A stretch of 53,570 nt of DNA from Gracilibacillus sp. YIM 98692 (GTDB taxonomy: Bacteria; Bacillota; Bacilli; Bacillales; Amphibacillaceae). Positions 18,314-27,817 of this stretch are shown here, one piece after another; within the stretch, counting starts at the first letter, position 1; each line of letters starts with the position of its first letter. A program made the translations under genes and the position numbers. The notes under the pieces were generated by a model that saw only the letters and a program-made list of their open reading frames with translations, was not told the origin of the DNA and did not search any database. The DNA lies in contig NZ_WIXM01000027.1 of the NCBI RefSeq assembly GCF_010993965.1, forward strand, positions 1 through 53,570. Direction: 5' to 3'.

Positions 18314-19576
18314 ATGTATAAATTTAAAATTTTTCAACATGTTTACTACGGATGGGTTATTTTAATTATAGGCGGGCTTGGATTATTTTTTTCAGGTCCC
18401 GGACAGACTTTCTCAAATTCACAGTTTATTGATGAATATATTCAAGAATTCGGTTGGTCAAGGTCACAAGTATCTGGAGTCTATTCTGCCGCAACATTAG
18501 TGGCAGGCTTATTGATGATTATAGTAGGCCGTTTAATAGATCGGTTTGGTCAACGAGCAATGATGGTAACGATCGGAACCCTGTTTGCTTTTGCCTGTTT
18601 TTATAATAGCTTTGTTTCATCTATTTGGATGTTAGCTATAGGCTTTTTCTTCGTACGTCTCTTAGGACAGGGTAGCATGTCTCTTATTCCCAATACGTTA
18701 GTGGCACAGTGGTTTGTGAAAAAAAGAGGGCGCGCATTTAGTTTAAAAGCATTATTCGGTTTTGCAGGAGCTATGCTGTTTCCTATCATAAATACTTGGT
18801 TAATCAAAACATGGGATTGGCAAACGGCATGGCAGTTTTGGGGATTCATGTTACTTTTCGTCTTTGTTCCGATTGCATTTTCCGGAGTGAAAAACCGACC
18901 CGAATTGATTGGTCTACAACCAGATGGCTTTTCTAACGATGATACAAAGGAAAATAATATTCGAGTGAATACGCAAATTTTAGAAGCCGAGGAAGATTGG
19001 ACATTAAAAGAAGCGATGCGTACTCGAGCATTTTGGGCCATCTTGATTTGTGTAGGTATACCAGCAATGGTCAACACTGGCATTACTTTTCATATTGTAT
19101 CGATATTTGATACGAACGGCTTATCATTAGAAGCAGCTGCATTAGTATTAAGTTTAATGGCATTTGTAGGCATACCTATGTCTTTAGTTTCAGGTTTTAT
19201 AACAGAAAAAGTACAGGCTAATTATGTATTACTTGTTATTTTTATCATAGAATTTTTTATTCTTTTATTATTGTTAGTTACCAAGTCGTTTTTCTTAGCA
19301 ATTGTTTTTGGTGTAATTTGGGGAATTGCACATGGCTTGGAACGTATCGGTCTTAGTGTTATATGGCCCAACTATTTTGGAAAACGGTATATAGGCAGTA
19401 TAAATGGCGTAGGTGTAACAATGGGGGTTATCGGCTCGTCACTGGGACCTCTTCCATTTGGACTTGGTTTTGATTTGTTTCAGGGTTACACGGAAATTAT
19501 TTTACTAACATTAATTTTTCCTATCATCGGAATAATCAGCGCCTTATTAGCGAAGAAACCTACTAAACAATCATAG
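18314..19576 (+). CDS. MFS transporter (oxalate:formate antiporter/monocarboxylate type)
   Basis: This 420-residue carrier has 12 predicted membrane helices. The N-terminus 'YYGWVILIIGGLGLFFSGPG' and the loop 'GRLIDRFGQRAMM' resemble the OxlT/MCT branch of the MFS. A typical substrate would be an organic acid; the sequence alone does not tell which. The gene stands alone with its own promoter and a likely CcpA site, consistent with uptake of a secondary carbon source. The binding site is GAAGGTGATATAC before ATG. Confidence 0.82.
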   Translation: MYKFKIFQHVYYGWVILIIGGLGLFFSGPGQTFSNSQFIDEYIQEFGWSRSQVSGVYSAATLVAGLLMIIVGRLIDRFGQRAMMVTIGTLFAFACFYNSFVSSIWMLAIGFFFVRLLGQGSMSLIPNTLVAQWFVKKRGRAFSLKALFGFAGAMLFPIINTWLIKTWDWQTAWQFWGFMLLFVFVPIAFSGVKNRPELIGLQPDGFSNDDTKENNIRVNTQILEAEEDWTLKEAMRTRAFWAILICVGIPAMVNTGITFHIVSIFDTNGLSLEAAALVLSLMAFVGIPMSLVSGFITEKVQANYVLLVIFIIEFFILLLLLVTKSFFLAIVFGVIWGIAHGLERIGLSVIWPNYFGKRYIGSINGVGVTMGVIGSSLGPLPFGLGFDLFQGYTEIILLTLIFPIIGIISALLAKKPTKQS

Positions 19577-19841
19577 GAGAAGTGTCAGAAACTTCCCCCT
19601 ATTCCTTTCCTGCATCTCCTTGCCTTTTATAATTCTACCTCTATGAAAAAATCTTAAAAACTTTCATGTATACAGATAGACTATTATATTGGAGAAAAAG
19701 AGCGAATAATTAAGCATTTGATAAATGTTCGCGTTTCCATCGATATTTGACGAATTTGTGAAATATGCTATTATTCAGTATGTTCACTACGGAAATTTCT
19801 CTGAGGGGATCAGAGACAAAAAAAGGAGAAAGAGGTGCTTC

Positions 19842-21302
19842 ATGGACATAAGAAAAATAAAAGAAGAGTGGTTTGGTAATGTCAAGGGAGACGTATTAGC
19901 AGGTATGGTAGTAGCGCTTGCTCTAATCCCAGAGGCGATTGCCTTTTCAATTATTGCAGGTGTCGACCCGATGGTAGGTCTTTACGCATCATTCTGTATT
20001 GCGGTGGTGATTTCATTTGTTGGTGGACGTCCAGGAATGATTTCAGCTGCAACAGGTGCGATGGCTTTGTTAATGATTACATTAGTTGCTGATTATGGTT
20101 TGCAGTATCTATTAGCAGCATCAATATTAGCAGGGATTCTGCAAATTTTATTCGGTGTATTCAAACTTGCTAGTGTTATGAAATTTGTACCACGTTCGGT
20201 GATGGTAGGGTTTGTGAATGCACTAGCTATTCTAATCTTTACTTCGCAGCTTCAGCATTTTGAAGGCGAAAGTTGGATTATGTATAGCCTAGTTGCTTTA
20301 ACATTAGCAATTATTTATATTTTCCCTCGTATTACAAAAGCTGTACCGTCTACTTTAGTTGCAATTATTGTGGTAACAGCTCTTGCTATATATGTTGGAT
20401 TTGATGTTCGTACTGTAGGAGACTTAGGTAATTTAAATTCTCAATTACCAGTATTCTTAATTCCTAGTATTCCTATTTCGTTTGAAACATTAGCAATTAT
20501 TTTTCCGTATTCACTAGCATTAGCTATTGTTGGTTTACTAGAATCTCTATTAACTGCCAATATCGTAGATGATATGACAGACACAGAAAGTGATAAAAAC
20601 AAAGAGAGCCGTGGTCAAGGGATAGCTAATATTGTTTCAGGCTTTTTCGGAGGAATGGCAGGTTGTGCCATGATTGGACAATCTGTTATAAACGTAAAGT
20701 CTGGAGGAAATGGAAGGTTATCTTCCCTAGTTGCTGGTGTTTTCCTTATGTTTTTAATTATTGCCCTTGGTAGTGTCGTTGTACAAATTCCAATGGCTGC
20801 ATTAGCCGGTGTTATGATCATGGTATCTATTAGTACGTTTGACTGGTCTTCAGTGAAAAACTTGCATAAAATTCCAAGAACAGATGCAGTTGTTATGGTT
20901 GTAACAGTGGTAACAGTAGTAGTCACACATGATTTATCAAAAGGGGTATTAGCAGGTGTACTATTAAGTGCTATTTTCTTTGCGGCCAAAATCTCTAAAG
21001 TAAAAGTTTCAGAGATTGTCGCAGTTAATGGGAAAAAGAAAATCTATAAAGTTGATGGTCAAATTTTCTTTGCATCTGTCAATGATCTTGTTAATAAGTT
21101 TAAATTCCATGATGATGTAGAAGAAGTGGAAATTGACTTAACCCTTGCACACCTTTGGGATGATTCCGCAATTGGGGCCTTGGATAAGATTGAGATGAAA
21201 TTCGAACAAAATAATGTTAAAGTTAAATATACAGGCTTAAATGCGGAAAGTAGATTATTAAAGAGGAAAATCGGAGGACTTTCTAAAGCATCCGGTCATT
21301 AA
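19842..21302 (+). CDS. SulP-family anion transporter with STAS domain
   Basis: I start at ATG 19842 (486 residues), preceded by AAAGGAGAAAGAGGTG; an earlier ATG at 19725 adds 39 residues with no family match. The protein has the SulP core of about 12-14 helices ('[20 protein letters not shown]', 'GLYASF', '[14 protein letters not shown]') and a C-terminal STAS domain (~395-486). SulP proteins carry sulfate, bicarbonate or other anions. The '[11 protein letters not shown]' branch includes bicarbonate carriers, but the substrate is unproven. A UspA gene follows 21 bases later, a pairing that suggests joint expression. Confidence 0.88.
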   Translation: MDIRKIKEEWFGNVKGDVLAGMVVALALIPEAIAFSIIAGVDPMVGLYASFCIAVVISFVGGRPGMISAATGAMALLMITLVADYGLQYLLAASILAGILQILFGVFKLASVMKFVPRSVMVGFVNALAILIFTSQLQHFEGESWIMYSLVALTLAIIYIFPRITKAVPSTLVAIIVVTALAIYVGFDVRTVGDLGNLNSQLPVFLIPSIPISFETLAIIFPYSLALAIVGLLESLLTANIVDDMTDTESDKNKESRGQGIANIVSGFFGGMAGCAMIGQSVINVKSGGNGRLSSLVAGVFLMFLIIALGSVVVQIPMAALAGVMIMVSISTFDWSSVKNLHKIPRTDAVVMVVTVVTVVVTHDLSKGVLAGVLLSAIFFAAKISKVKVSEIVAVNGKKKIYKVDGQIFFASVNDLVNKFKFHDDVEEVEIDLTLAHLWDDSAIGALDKIEMKFEQNNVKVKYTGLNAESRLLKRKIGGLSKASGH

Positions 21303-21323
21303 TCTGTTGAAGAGGTGAAGGGT

Positions 21324-21740
21324 TTGTATAAGAAAATATTATTAGCGACAGATGGTTCGGATCATTCGATACGAGCAGCAGAGCATGCTATTAAAGTAGC
21401 GAAAATGGATCAAGGTCAAATTGATTTGATCTTTGTTGTAGATGGTAGTGCTTCTAAAGCAGATGTGCTGCATAAGCTAGATAAATATGAAGTGAAAAAA
21501 GATAGAGAGCGAAAATTAAAACCTATTATTGAAATGATAGAAAAAGACAATATCCCTTATGAAAAACATTTCCTGCACGGTGAACCAGGACCAACTATTG
21601 TCGAATTTGCTAATAAAAATGATTATGATTTCGTCGTGGTTGGCAGTAGAGGATTAAATCAAGTACAGACAATGATTTTAGGTAGTGTTAGTCACAAAAT
21701 TGCCAAAAGGGTAGAATGCCCGGTTTTAATTGTTAAATAA
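21324..21740 (+). CDS. Universal stress protein (UspA family)
   Basis: The ~138-residue protein shows the Usp nucleotide-binding signature 'GEPGPTIVEFA...VVGSRGLNQ...LGSVSHKIAKRVECPVLIVK', the ATP-binding type G-2x-G-9x-G(S/T). I choose the TTG at 21324 (product MYKKILLATDGSD) because AGAGGTGA is spaced correctly and family members start this way; a GTG at 21315 is the alternative. It follows the SulP gene closely and may regulate it or respond to the same stress. A terminator follows. Confidence 0.88.
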   Translation: MYKKILLATDGSDHSIRAAEHAIKVAKMDQGQIDLIFVVDGSASKADVLHKLDKYEVKKDRERKLKPIIEMIEKDNIPYEKHFLHGEPGPTIVEFANKNDYDFVVVGSRGLNQVQTMILGSVSHKIAKRVECPVLIVK

Positions 21741-21744
21741 TGAG

Positions 21745-21785
21745 AGGGAGCTAGTTGCTTTTAGCGCTAGCTCCCTTTAGTATTT
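21745..21785 (+). terminator. Terminator of the SulP-UspA unit
   Basis: AGGGAGCTAG (21745-21754) pairs with CTAGCTCCCT (21767-21776), followed by a T-rich stretch. Confidence 0.8.
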
Positions 21786-21857
21786 AATATAGATAAATCG
21801 CTTAAAAGTTATGGTATAATGAAAGCGCACTTAAATATTAGTTAAAGCGGTGATTAG

Positions 21858-22475
21858 ATGTTAGAGGATACGGGAGAGAGAATTATACCCGAAAAGATGA
21901 AAATAACCAATGAGTTGTTGATAGAACATCTTGCTAGGTATCACTTTTCTGTCCCACACGTTCATGGACGTGTACTAGATTTTGCAACAGGTGCTGGTTA
22001 TGGCACGCATATTATTGCGAAAAAATGCAAGAGAAAAATGGAAGAAATCATTGGAGTAGATATTGACCCAGAAGTCATTGAGTACGCAAAAAAACAGTAT
22101 TATCATCCACTTTCCAGTTATCAGTTAGAGGATGTCACAGATCACGCATTGCCAGAAAAACTTGGGCAGTTCGATGTGATATTAAGTTTTGAGACAATTG
22201 AGCATATTGAAAATGAGGAGCAGTTTTTAAAAAATGTCTATGATCTATTAAAACCAGGGGGAACACTCCTCTTATCGACACCTTTTGGACAAGGAAGAGG
22301 GATCCCAAGTGGATCGCCATTCCATGTGCATCAAGTAACAGTAGAAGAGTTTATAGAAATGTTTGAAAACTATCAGGAAAAGGATTTTTATTACCAAAAA
22401 GGTGCTCTAATTGAGCCAATGAATACTTCTCAACAACATCATCATCCACTAGGGATCGTGATCGCCAGAAAATAA
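21858..22475 (+). CDS. Class I SAM-dependent methyltransferase
   Basis: This 205-residue protein has the methyltransferase motif I 'VLDFATGAGYGTHIIA', the acidic end of strand 2 'IGVDIDPE', and 'FDVILSFETIEHIEN' with the post-II region 'LLKPGGTLLLSTPF', as in UbiG/Methyltransf_11 relatives. The substrate is unknown. It is a single-gene unit flanked by terminators on both sides. Confidence 0.85.
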   Translation: MLEDTGERIIPEKMKITNELLIEHLARYHFSVPHVHGRVLDFATGAGYGTHIIAKKCKRKMEEIIGVDIDPEVIEYAKKQYYHPLSSYQLEDVTDHALPEKLGQFDVILSFETIEHIENEEQFLKNVYDLLKPGGTLLLSTPFGQGRGIPSGSPFHVHQVTVEEFIEMFENYQEKDFYYQKGALIEPMNTSQQHHHPLGIVIARK

Positions 22476-22503
22476 TCACCAGCTTGATGGTGATTATTTT
22501 TCC
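22471..22503 (+). terminator. Terminator of the methyltransferase gene
   Basis: AATAATCACCA (22471-22481) and TGGTGATTATT (22488-22498) form an 11-base stem followed by T's. The stem overlaps the stop codon. Confidence 0.85.
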
Positions 22504-22582
22504 CTTCTATTACTTACTGTTGCTTCTTTTTTTGTAAAAAACTACGTATATATGAAGAAAAAGATTTATAGGAGAGAAGCAC

Positions 22583-23119
22583 ATGTATTGGAAGAAGATG
22601 TTTATTGTTATATTAATAAGCATGGCTGCTTGGGTGGCGTATTCATCGATTTTTAATCAAAACGAAAAAAAATATGAAGCTGAAGGTACAGGAGTACAGT
22701 TAGGAGATAAGGCTCCCAACTTTAGTTTAGAGACACTAGATGGGGAAATAATGACATTAACCGATTATCAAGGGCAGCCAGTGCTATTAAATTTTTGGGC
22801 GACTTGGTGTAAGCCGTGCCAAGAAGAAATGAAAGCTTTTAGTCTTATAGATGGTCAAATAGACTTAGAAATCATTGCGGTAAATTTATTGGATACGGAA
22901 ACTCATAAAAAGGATGTTTCTCATTTCATCGATCAACTGGAGCTTAAGTTTCCTATTCCTTTAGATGAGACAGGTTCTGTAGCGAAAGCCTATCACATAA
23001 GGCCGATACCAACCTCTTTTTTTATTGATCAAGATGGGGTCATACAGGATGTTATATACGGTCCTTTAGATGAAGAAATAATCAAGGAAAAATATAGTAG
23101 TATAATAATGGGAAAATAG
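22583..23119 (+). CDS. ResA/TlpA-like membrane-anchored thiol-disulfide oxidoreductase
   Basis: This 178-residue protein has one N-terminal membrane anchor (~6-24) and an extracytoplasmic AhpC/TSA-type thioredoxin domain with the redox motif C76-K-P-C79 ('FWATWCKPCQEEM') and cis-Pro 'PIPTSFFID'. TlpA/ResA proteins reduce disulfides outside the membrane, for example in cytochrome c maturation; CxPC is typical of this group. It is not next to ccdA or resBC, so its partner is unknown. The start follows TAGGAGAGAAGCAC. Confidence 0.87.
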   Translation: MYWKKMFIVILISMAAWVAYSSIFNQNEKKYEAEGTGVQLGDKAPNFSLETLDGEIMTLTDYQGQPVLLNFWATWCKPCQEEMKAFSLIDGQIDLEIIAVNLLDTETHKKDVSHFIDQLELKFPIPLDETGSVAKAYHIRPIPTSFFIDQDGVIQDVIYGPLDEEIIKEKYSSIIMGK

Positions 23120-23171
23120 TTCCATAAATGATCATGTTATGTTACGATAAGTGATATATTTGAACTACATA

Positions 23172-23265
23172 CAAAAGATAAAGGCAAATCTATTGAAAAA
23201 TAGAGACGCAAAGCCACAGGTCTAATGCGATAGCGATGACGGCTGGGTTACCTGATCACACAAGT
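23172..23265 (+). promoter_or_regulatory. Cyclic di-GMP-I (GEMM-I) riboswitch
   Basis: The stretch carries the GEMM-I hallmarks in order: GGCAAA (23183-23188), a hairpin capped by GAAA, GACGCAAAGCC (23205-23215), a tetraloop receptor region with GGTCTAATGCGA, then GACGGCTGGGTTACCTG near 23238-23254. These are the fixed positions of the class I c-di-GMP aptamer. A short terminator-like hairpin follows at 23273-23293, so control is probably at transcription. The gene behind it is a diguanylate cyclase. Confidence 0.9.
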
Positions 23266-23272
23266 TAAGGGG

Positions 23273-23305
23273 AACCTATATGTATTATAGGTTTTCTTTA
23301 TATTT
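23273..23305 (+). terminator. Expression-platform terminator of the c-di-GMP riboswitch
   Basis: AACCTATA (23273-23280) pairs with TATAGGTT (23286-23293), followed by TTCTTTATATTTT. It sits directly behind the aptamer and ends 30 bases before the cyclase start. Confidence 0.7.
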
Positions 23306-23335
23306 TGATAAAAAATAATGGAGGCTATCGATAGG

Positions 23336-25177
23336 ATGGTATTTCGATACGTTGAATTGAAGCGGTTAGTTATCTTTATATTCATGGTTATATTTGTACT
23401 TTATGCACAGCTTCATACCATCCCTGTCCTGTTTGGCTTTTCGGTCAGCCTTTCACTTCTTCTTTTCTTTGTCATGATCCGCTTTTTTGGTTTGCGTAAA
23501 GCTTTTATCACTTCCCTTATCATATGTTTTATAGATTTTGTATTACATCAACAATGGTTCATTTTTTGGAGTGTATTAGAAGTTGCTCTTATAGGAAGCC
23601 TTTATAAAAGGTGTCAGAAAAATTTATTTGTAAGTGCTATAATCTATGTGGTATTTATCTTCTTCAGTTATTTATTTTCTCTTTTCATGTATGATCATTT
23701 GTTTGAAGAAACATTATTAACTTTTATCCTGCTTCAACACATATTAGAGGTTTTATTTTTCGCTCTACTTGCAGATATGATAGTAGATTATGTACCTGTA
23801 TTTATTCGTTCGAAACAGGGTGAACGGAAAAATAAAAAATTACATTTTGGTCATGTGATTTCGCAAATTATTATATTTGCAAGTATTACACCCTTAATCA
23901 TTATCATTTTCGTACATGCGCAAATGATGGAAAATCAAATATATTCACAAATGAGAATGAATCATGAGCGGATAAAGGAACAAATAAATAATTGGGTTTC
24001 CGATATGGATGCTGTTGATAGGCAAGAATACACACAAGAAAGTGATATAGCGAAAACACAGTTGAAATCAAAATTGGATGACTATACTGGCCGCCTAGTT
24101 GATCATGTGTTTGTGTTCAATCAAAATGGCGAACAGTGGATAACAACAGAGGATTCTCCTGATAACTCTTTATGGTTGGAATATTGGGAGGGTGGCTATG
24201 TAAAAGAAATTGAAAAAAATAAATACATTTGGCTATCAAATAATGATAATATGAACGCTTGGCTGAACGCTTTATATGTAGGGAAAGAAAATATTTTAAA
24301 TAAACCAATTTATTTTGTAGCGCCTCTTAGGGACAATGTATTAGATCTGGCCTCACGTTTAAACACATATTACGTTTTTACTCTTTTCGTACTTTTTATG
24401 GCCTCCATATTCGGTATGTTAGCTAATCGTATTTTATCCCGAGCATTAGAAAAGTTAACTGACTTAACAGGGGATTTGCCAAACAAGGTTCAGCAAAAAT
24501 ATGGCATACCCGAATATCACACCCAGATTGAGGAATTTTCTAAGGTTGGTCAAAATATGCAGCATGTTTTAAAGCAGCTGCAAGAAATGTTCGCTGCTAC
24601 CAATAAACAAAATGAAATCCTAACTGAACAAACACATAAATTAATGAAATCAGAACAAGAGTTATATCATTTAGCACATTTCGACTCCCTTACTAATTTG
24701 CCGAACCGTTACTCCTTTTATCAAGATATCGAACGAAGGTTAAATATACAACAGAGCAACGATAAAAATCTTTTTGCGATCATGTTTATCGATCTAGATC
24801 AGTTTAAGCAAGTAAATGATACATTGGGGCACAGTGGTGGAGATCTATTATTGAAAAAAATCGCCGATCGTTTTATGCAATTTGTTGAAAAACATAAATA
24901 TGTTCATATTTACCGATTAGCGGGTGATGAATTTATTGCTATTGTTGACTTACAAACAAAGGAAAATGTACAGCAAATTAGCCAATCCCTTTTAAAAAGA
25001 ATTCATCAACCGTTGTTCATGAAAGGGAAGACGTTGACATTATCAGCTAGTATAGGGATAAGTTACTTTCCAGAAGATGGTGATACAATAGATGCTATAC
25101 TTCATAAAGCAGATACGAAAATGTATCATCAAAAGGTTCGCGATCGAAAGGACAATAGATCATCTACTAATGAATAA
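23336..25177 (+). CDS. Membrane diguanylate cyclase (GGDEF) with extracellular sensor
   Basis: I prefer ATG 23336 (613 residues; GGAGG 11 bases upstream) over ATG 23318, which would include the binding site in the gene. Layout: about five or six N-terminal membrane helices (~1-155), another helix at ~180-200, a Cache-like outer domain (~205-340), a helix at ~345-365, a coiled linker, and a C-terminal GGDEF domain ('HFDSLTNLPNR', 'FIDLDQFKQVNDTLGHSGGD', 'RLAGDEF' with AGDEF at 529-533, 'SIGISYFPEDG'). The variant AGDEF is found in active cyclases. I see no RxxD inhibitory site before it. The product should feed back on the upstream riboswitch. Confidence 0.9.
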   Translation: MVFRYVELKRLVIFIFMVIFVLYAQLHTIPVLFGFSVSLSLLLFFVMIRFFGLRKAFITSLIICFIDFVLHQQWFIFWSVLEVALIGSLYKRCQKNLFVSAIIYVVFIFFSYLFSLFMYDHLFEETLLTFILLQHILEVLFFALLADMIVDYVPVFIRSKQGERKNKKLHFGHVISQIIIFASITPLIIIIFVHAQMMENQIYSQMRMNHERIKEQINNWVSDMDAVDRQEYTQESDIAKTQLKSKLDDYTGRLVDHVFVFNQNGEQWITTEDSPDNSLWLEYWEGGYVKEIEKNKYIWLSNNDNMNAWLNALYVGKENILNKPIYFVAPLRDNVLDLASRLNTYYVFTLFVLFMASIFGMLANRILSRALEKLTDLTGDLPNKVQQKYGIPEYHTQIEEFSKVGQNMQHVLKQLQEMFAATNKQNEILTEQTHKLMKSEQELYHLAHFDSLTNLPNRYSFYQDIERRLNIQQSNDKNLFAIMFIDLDQFKQVNDTLGHSGGDLLLKKIADRFMQFVEKHKYVHIYRLAGDEFIAIVDLQTKENVQQISQSLLKRIHQPLFMKGKTLTLSASIGISYFPEDGDTIDAILHKADTKMYHQKVRDRKDNRSSTNE

Positions 25178-25202
25178 TTTTGTATCGTAAAATAAAAACC
25201 TT

Positions 25203-25238
25203 AATCGCTCCATATAGGGGCGATTTTTCTTTTGCATA
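25203..25238 (+). terminator. Terminator of the diguanylate cyclase gene
   Basis: AATCGCTCC (25203-25211) pairs, with one wobble, with GGGGCGATT at 25217-25225, followed by TTTCTTTT. Confidence 0.75.
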
Positions 25239-25437
25239 GACAAATTTTTATGAATACAATATTAATTGGTTAAATGGATTAAATTTTATGATATGATTAA
25301 GGATATGAAAAATTTTTTCTAAATGTTGAATAGACGTCATATAGTTATATCAATCATCGAATTTATAAGTTGGGGCTATTCGTTTCACTTCAAATAGATG
25401 AATGGAAAAAGTTAAAGGTTAAAGGAGCGTTTCAACC

Positions 25438-26211
25438 GTGTTTATTGAATTAAATGATTTACATATACATTATCAAGTAGAGGGTAAAGGAAGATCTGTT
25501 ATCCTTTTGCATGGTTGGGGAACTAGTTTAGATTTATTTGAAGATTTGCAAAAGTCTTTATCTAAGCATTTTCAAGTATATGCACTGGATTTCCCTGGGT
25601 TTGGTCAAAGTGATGAACCAAAAGAAGCATGGGACGTAGAGAAATATACTGTCATGCTAGAGAATTTTATTGATAAGCTCTCGATTCATGAACCGATTTT
25701 AATCGGACATTCCTTTGGAGGAAGGGTTTCGATTAAATATGCAGCTCGACACCAACATGTGCATAAAATCATTTTAATCGGAAGTGCGGGTGTAAAGCCG
25801 AAGCGGAAACTCGAATATTATGTAAAGGTTTATACATTTAAAACATTGAAGCATATTTTAAGCTTGCCTTTGTTGCGAGCTTATAAAGAAGATATGCTTA
25901 ACAAATACCGAGGTAAAGCGGGATCGTCCGATTATCAGAGTGCTTCACGAGTGATGCAGCAGACGCTTAGTAAAGTGGTGAATGAAGACCTTCAGCATCA
26001 TATGCCAGACATTCAGGCGCCCACTCTATTGTTATGGGGGCGGAATGATACAGCAACACCTGTTGGAGATGCGAAAATCATGGAGAAATTGATTCCAAAC
26101 GCAGGCCTTGCGGTTTTAGAAAACGCAGGTCATTATGTCTTTTTAGAGAAAAAAGGGCAGGTGGCGATGATAGTGGATAAATTTTTAGAAGAAGATAAAG
26201 GAGTCGAATGA
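25438..26211 (+). CDS. Alpha/beta hydrolase
   Basis: The 257-residue protein has the alpha/beta hydrolase features: oxyanion 'LLHGWGTS', nucleophile elbow 'GHSFGGR', an acid-bearing 'LLWGRNDTATP' and the catalytic His in 'ENAGHYVFLE'. The GTG start follows AAAGGAG. Its stop overlaps the start of the MurF-like ligase gene (ATGA), so the two are co-translated, which hints at a substrate in wall precursor or peptide metabolism. The substrate is unknown. Confidence 0.85.
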   Translation: MFIELNDLHIHYQVEGKGRSVILLHGWGTSLDLFEDLQKSLSKHFQVYALDFPGFGQSDEPKEAWDVEKYTVMLENFIDKLSIHEPILIGHSFGGRVSIKYAARHQHVHKIILIGSAGVKPKRKLEYYVKVYTFKTLKHILSLPLLRAYKEDMLNKYRGKAGSSDYQSASRVMQQTLSKVVNEDLQHHMPDIQAPTLLLWGRNDTATPVGDAKIMEKLIPNAGLAVLENAGHYVFLEKKGQVAMIVDKFLEEDKGVE

Positions 26212-27797
26212 TCATGGCAGTGTTCTTAACGATTATTAGTGTGTTATGGGCTATTTATATCGGTTTCCGTGTCAAAAAGTCGATACATATGCTTCAATTA
26301 AATAGCTACTTTAATAATCGCTTATTAAAGTGGATGAAAGAACATTTCAATCAAGTCATTCATAAAAAAGAATGGCTAAGCATTTTGGCAATATTACTTA
26401 CTGTCTTGTCTTTTTATTGGATCGCTTTTATATGGTTAGCGTTATTAATAGTGATTGGCATTTTATTTCGAGACAAAAAGCAAGAGAAGAAAAAGCTTGC
26501 GATAACAGCTCGCATTAAACGGCTGATGACAACTATATCGATCTTATATGGCATTTTATTATTAGTGAACCTATATTTTATCTGGATGAATCAGAATTTG
26601 ATTTGGGTTTCTATTCTATTTGTTATTGGTATGGTTTCTCCGTACGTTGTGATTTTATTGGCAAACCTAATCAATCGCCCAATGGAAAATGCGGTGAAAG
26701 AATATTATTACAAGGATGCGAAATCGATTATCTCTAATGCATCTGATCTTAAAACGATTGGGATAACAGGAAGCTTTGGAAAAACAAGTACAAAGTTTAT
26801 TTTAGATACTATACTTTCTTCCCACTACAATACATTAAAGACACCAGAGAGCTTTAATACAAAAATTGGGGTTACGATTACGATTCGAAACTCATTAAAG
26901 CCATATCATGATGTGTTTATTGCTGAAATGGGGGCGAAAGAACCTGGTAATATTCAAGAAATTTGTGAATTAGTAGGCCATAAGTATGCCATAATTACAG
27001 CGATCGGGGAGCAGCATTTAGAGACATTTAAAACATTAGATAACATCAAGAAGACGAAATATGAAATTGTAGAATCTTTACCAGATGATGGAGTAGCTTT
27101 TCTGAATAAAGATGATCAAAATATTATGGATTATAAACCAAAGTCCAACTGTAGAAAAGTGTATTTTGGTATTGATCGAACAGATGCCGAGTATGTAGCG
27201 TCTGATATTCAATTTCATAATAAAGGGACGACTTTCCGAGTTCAAAATAAAGCAGGCGACTTGGATGCAACATTTGATACAAAATTATTAGGAAAGCATA
27301 ATGTGTACAATATTTTAGCTGCTATTTGTGTGGCATGGGAATTAGGAGTGCCGTTAAATAAAATCCAATTAGGTGTCAAGAAAATTAAATCAGTCAAACA
27401 TCGGATGGAAATCAAAAAAGGTTTTGGCGGACTAACGGTCATTGACGATAGCTTTAACTCTAATCCGACTGGTTCTAAGCTTGCTTTAGAAGTATTGTCC
27501 ACCATGGATGGATATAAAGTGTTAGTAACACCGGGGATGGTAGAGTTAGGCGACAAACAATATGAATATAATAAAAACTTTGGTGAGTATGCGGCAGATG
27601 CCTGTGACTATGTCATTTTAGTGGGGGAAAAACAGACCGAACCAATACAAGATGGTTTAAAAGAAAAAGCCTATCCGCAAGATCAACTTTACTTAGCAAA
27701 AGATCTAAATGACGCTATTCAACATATGCAATCATTAGGTCGATCTGATGCGATTGTACTGTTAGAAAACGATCTACCAGATACGTATAATGAGTAA
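26208..27797 (+). CDS. Membrane-anchored MurF-like Mur ligase
   Basis: This 529-residue protein replaces the usual MurF N-terminal substrate domain with a membrane part of about four helices (~3-20, ~60-90, ~108-128, ~133-158). The central Mur ligase domain follows, with the P-loop G188-S-F-G-K192-T ('GITGSFGKTST'), 'AEMGAKEPGNI' and 'ITAIGEQHLETF', then the C-terminal ligase domain ('VIDDSFNSNPTGS'). Mur ligases join an amino acid or dipeptide to a UDP-sugar peptide using ATP; MurF adds D-Ala-D-Ala. A D-Ala-D-Ala ligase is encoded 20 bases downstream. It may act on a lipid-linked or alternative acceptor at the membrane. The canonical murF is expected elsewhere. Confidence 0.8.
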   Translation: MIMAVFLTIISVLWAIYIGFRVKKSIHMLQLNSYFNNRLLKWMKEHFNQVIHKKEWLSILAILLTVLSFYWIAFIWLALLIVIGILFRDKKQEKKKLAITARIKRLMTTISILYGILLLVNLYFIWMNQNLIWVSILFVIGMVSPYVVILLANLINRPMENAVKEYYYKDAKSIISNASDLKTIGITGSFGKTSTKFILDTILSSHYNTLKTPESFNTKIGVTITIRNSLKPYHDVFIAEMGAKEPGNIQEICELVGHKYAIITAIGEQHLETFKTLDNIKKTKYEIVESLPDDGVAFLNKDDQNIMDYKPKSNCRKVYFGIDRTDAEYVASDIQFHNKGTTFRVQNKAGDLDATFDTKLLGKHNVYNILAAICVAWELGVPLNKIQLGVKKIKSVKHRMEIKKGFGGLTVIDDSFNSNPTGSKLALEVLSTMDGYKVLVTPGMVELGDKQYEYNKNFGEYAADACDYVILVGEKQTEPIQDGLKEKAYPQDQLYLAKDLNDAIQHMQSLGRSDAIVLLENDLPDTYNE

Positions 27798-27817
27798 GAA
27801 AATGGGAGGGAATCGGT

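Noticed and set aside
18601-19083. A 160-codon ORF antisense to the MFS gene
   Set aside because: It mirrors the coding pattern of a membrane protein gene on the other strand and has no start signals.
20615-20989. A 124-codon ORF antisense to the SulP gene
   Set aside because: Shadow of the real gene; composition follows the complementary strand.
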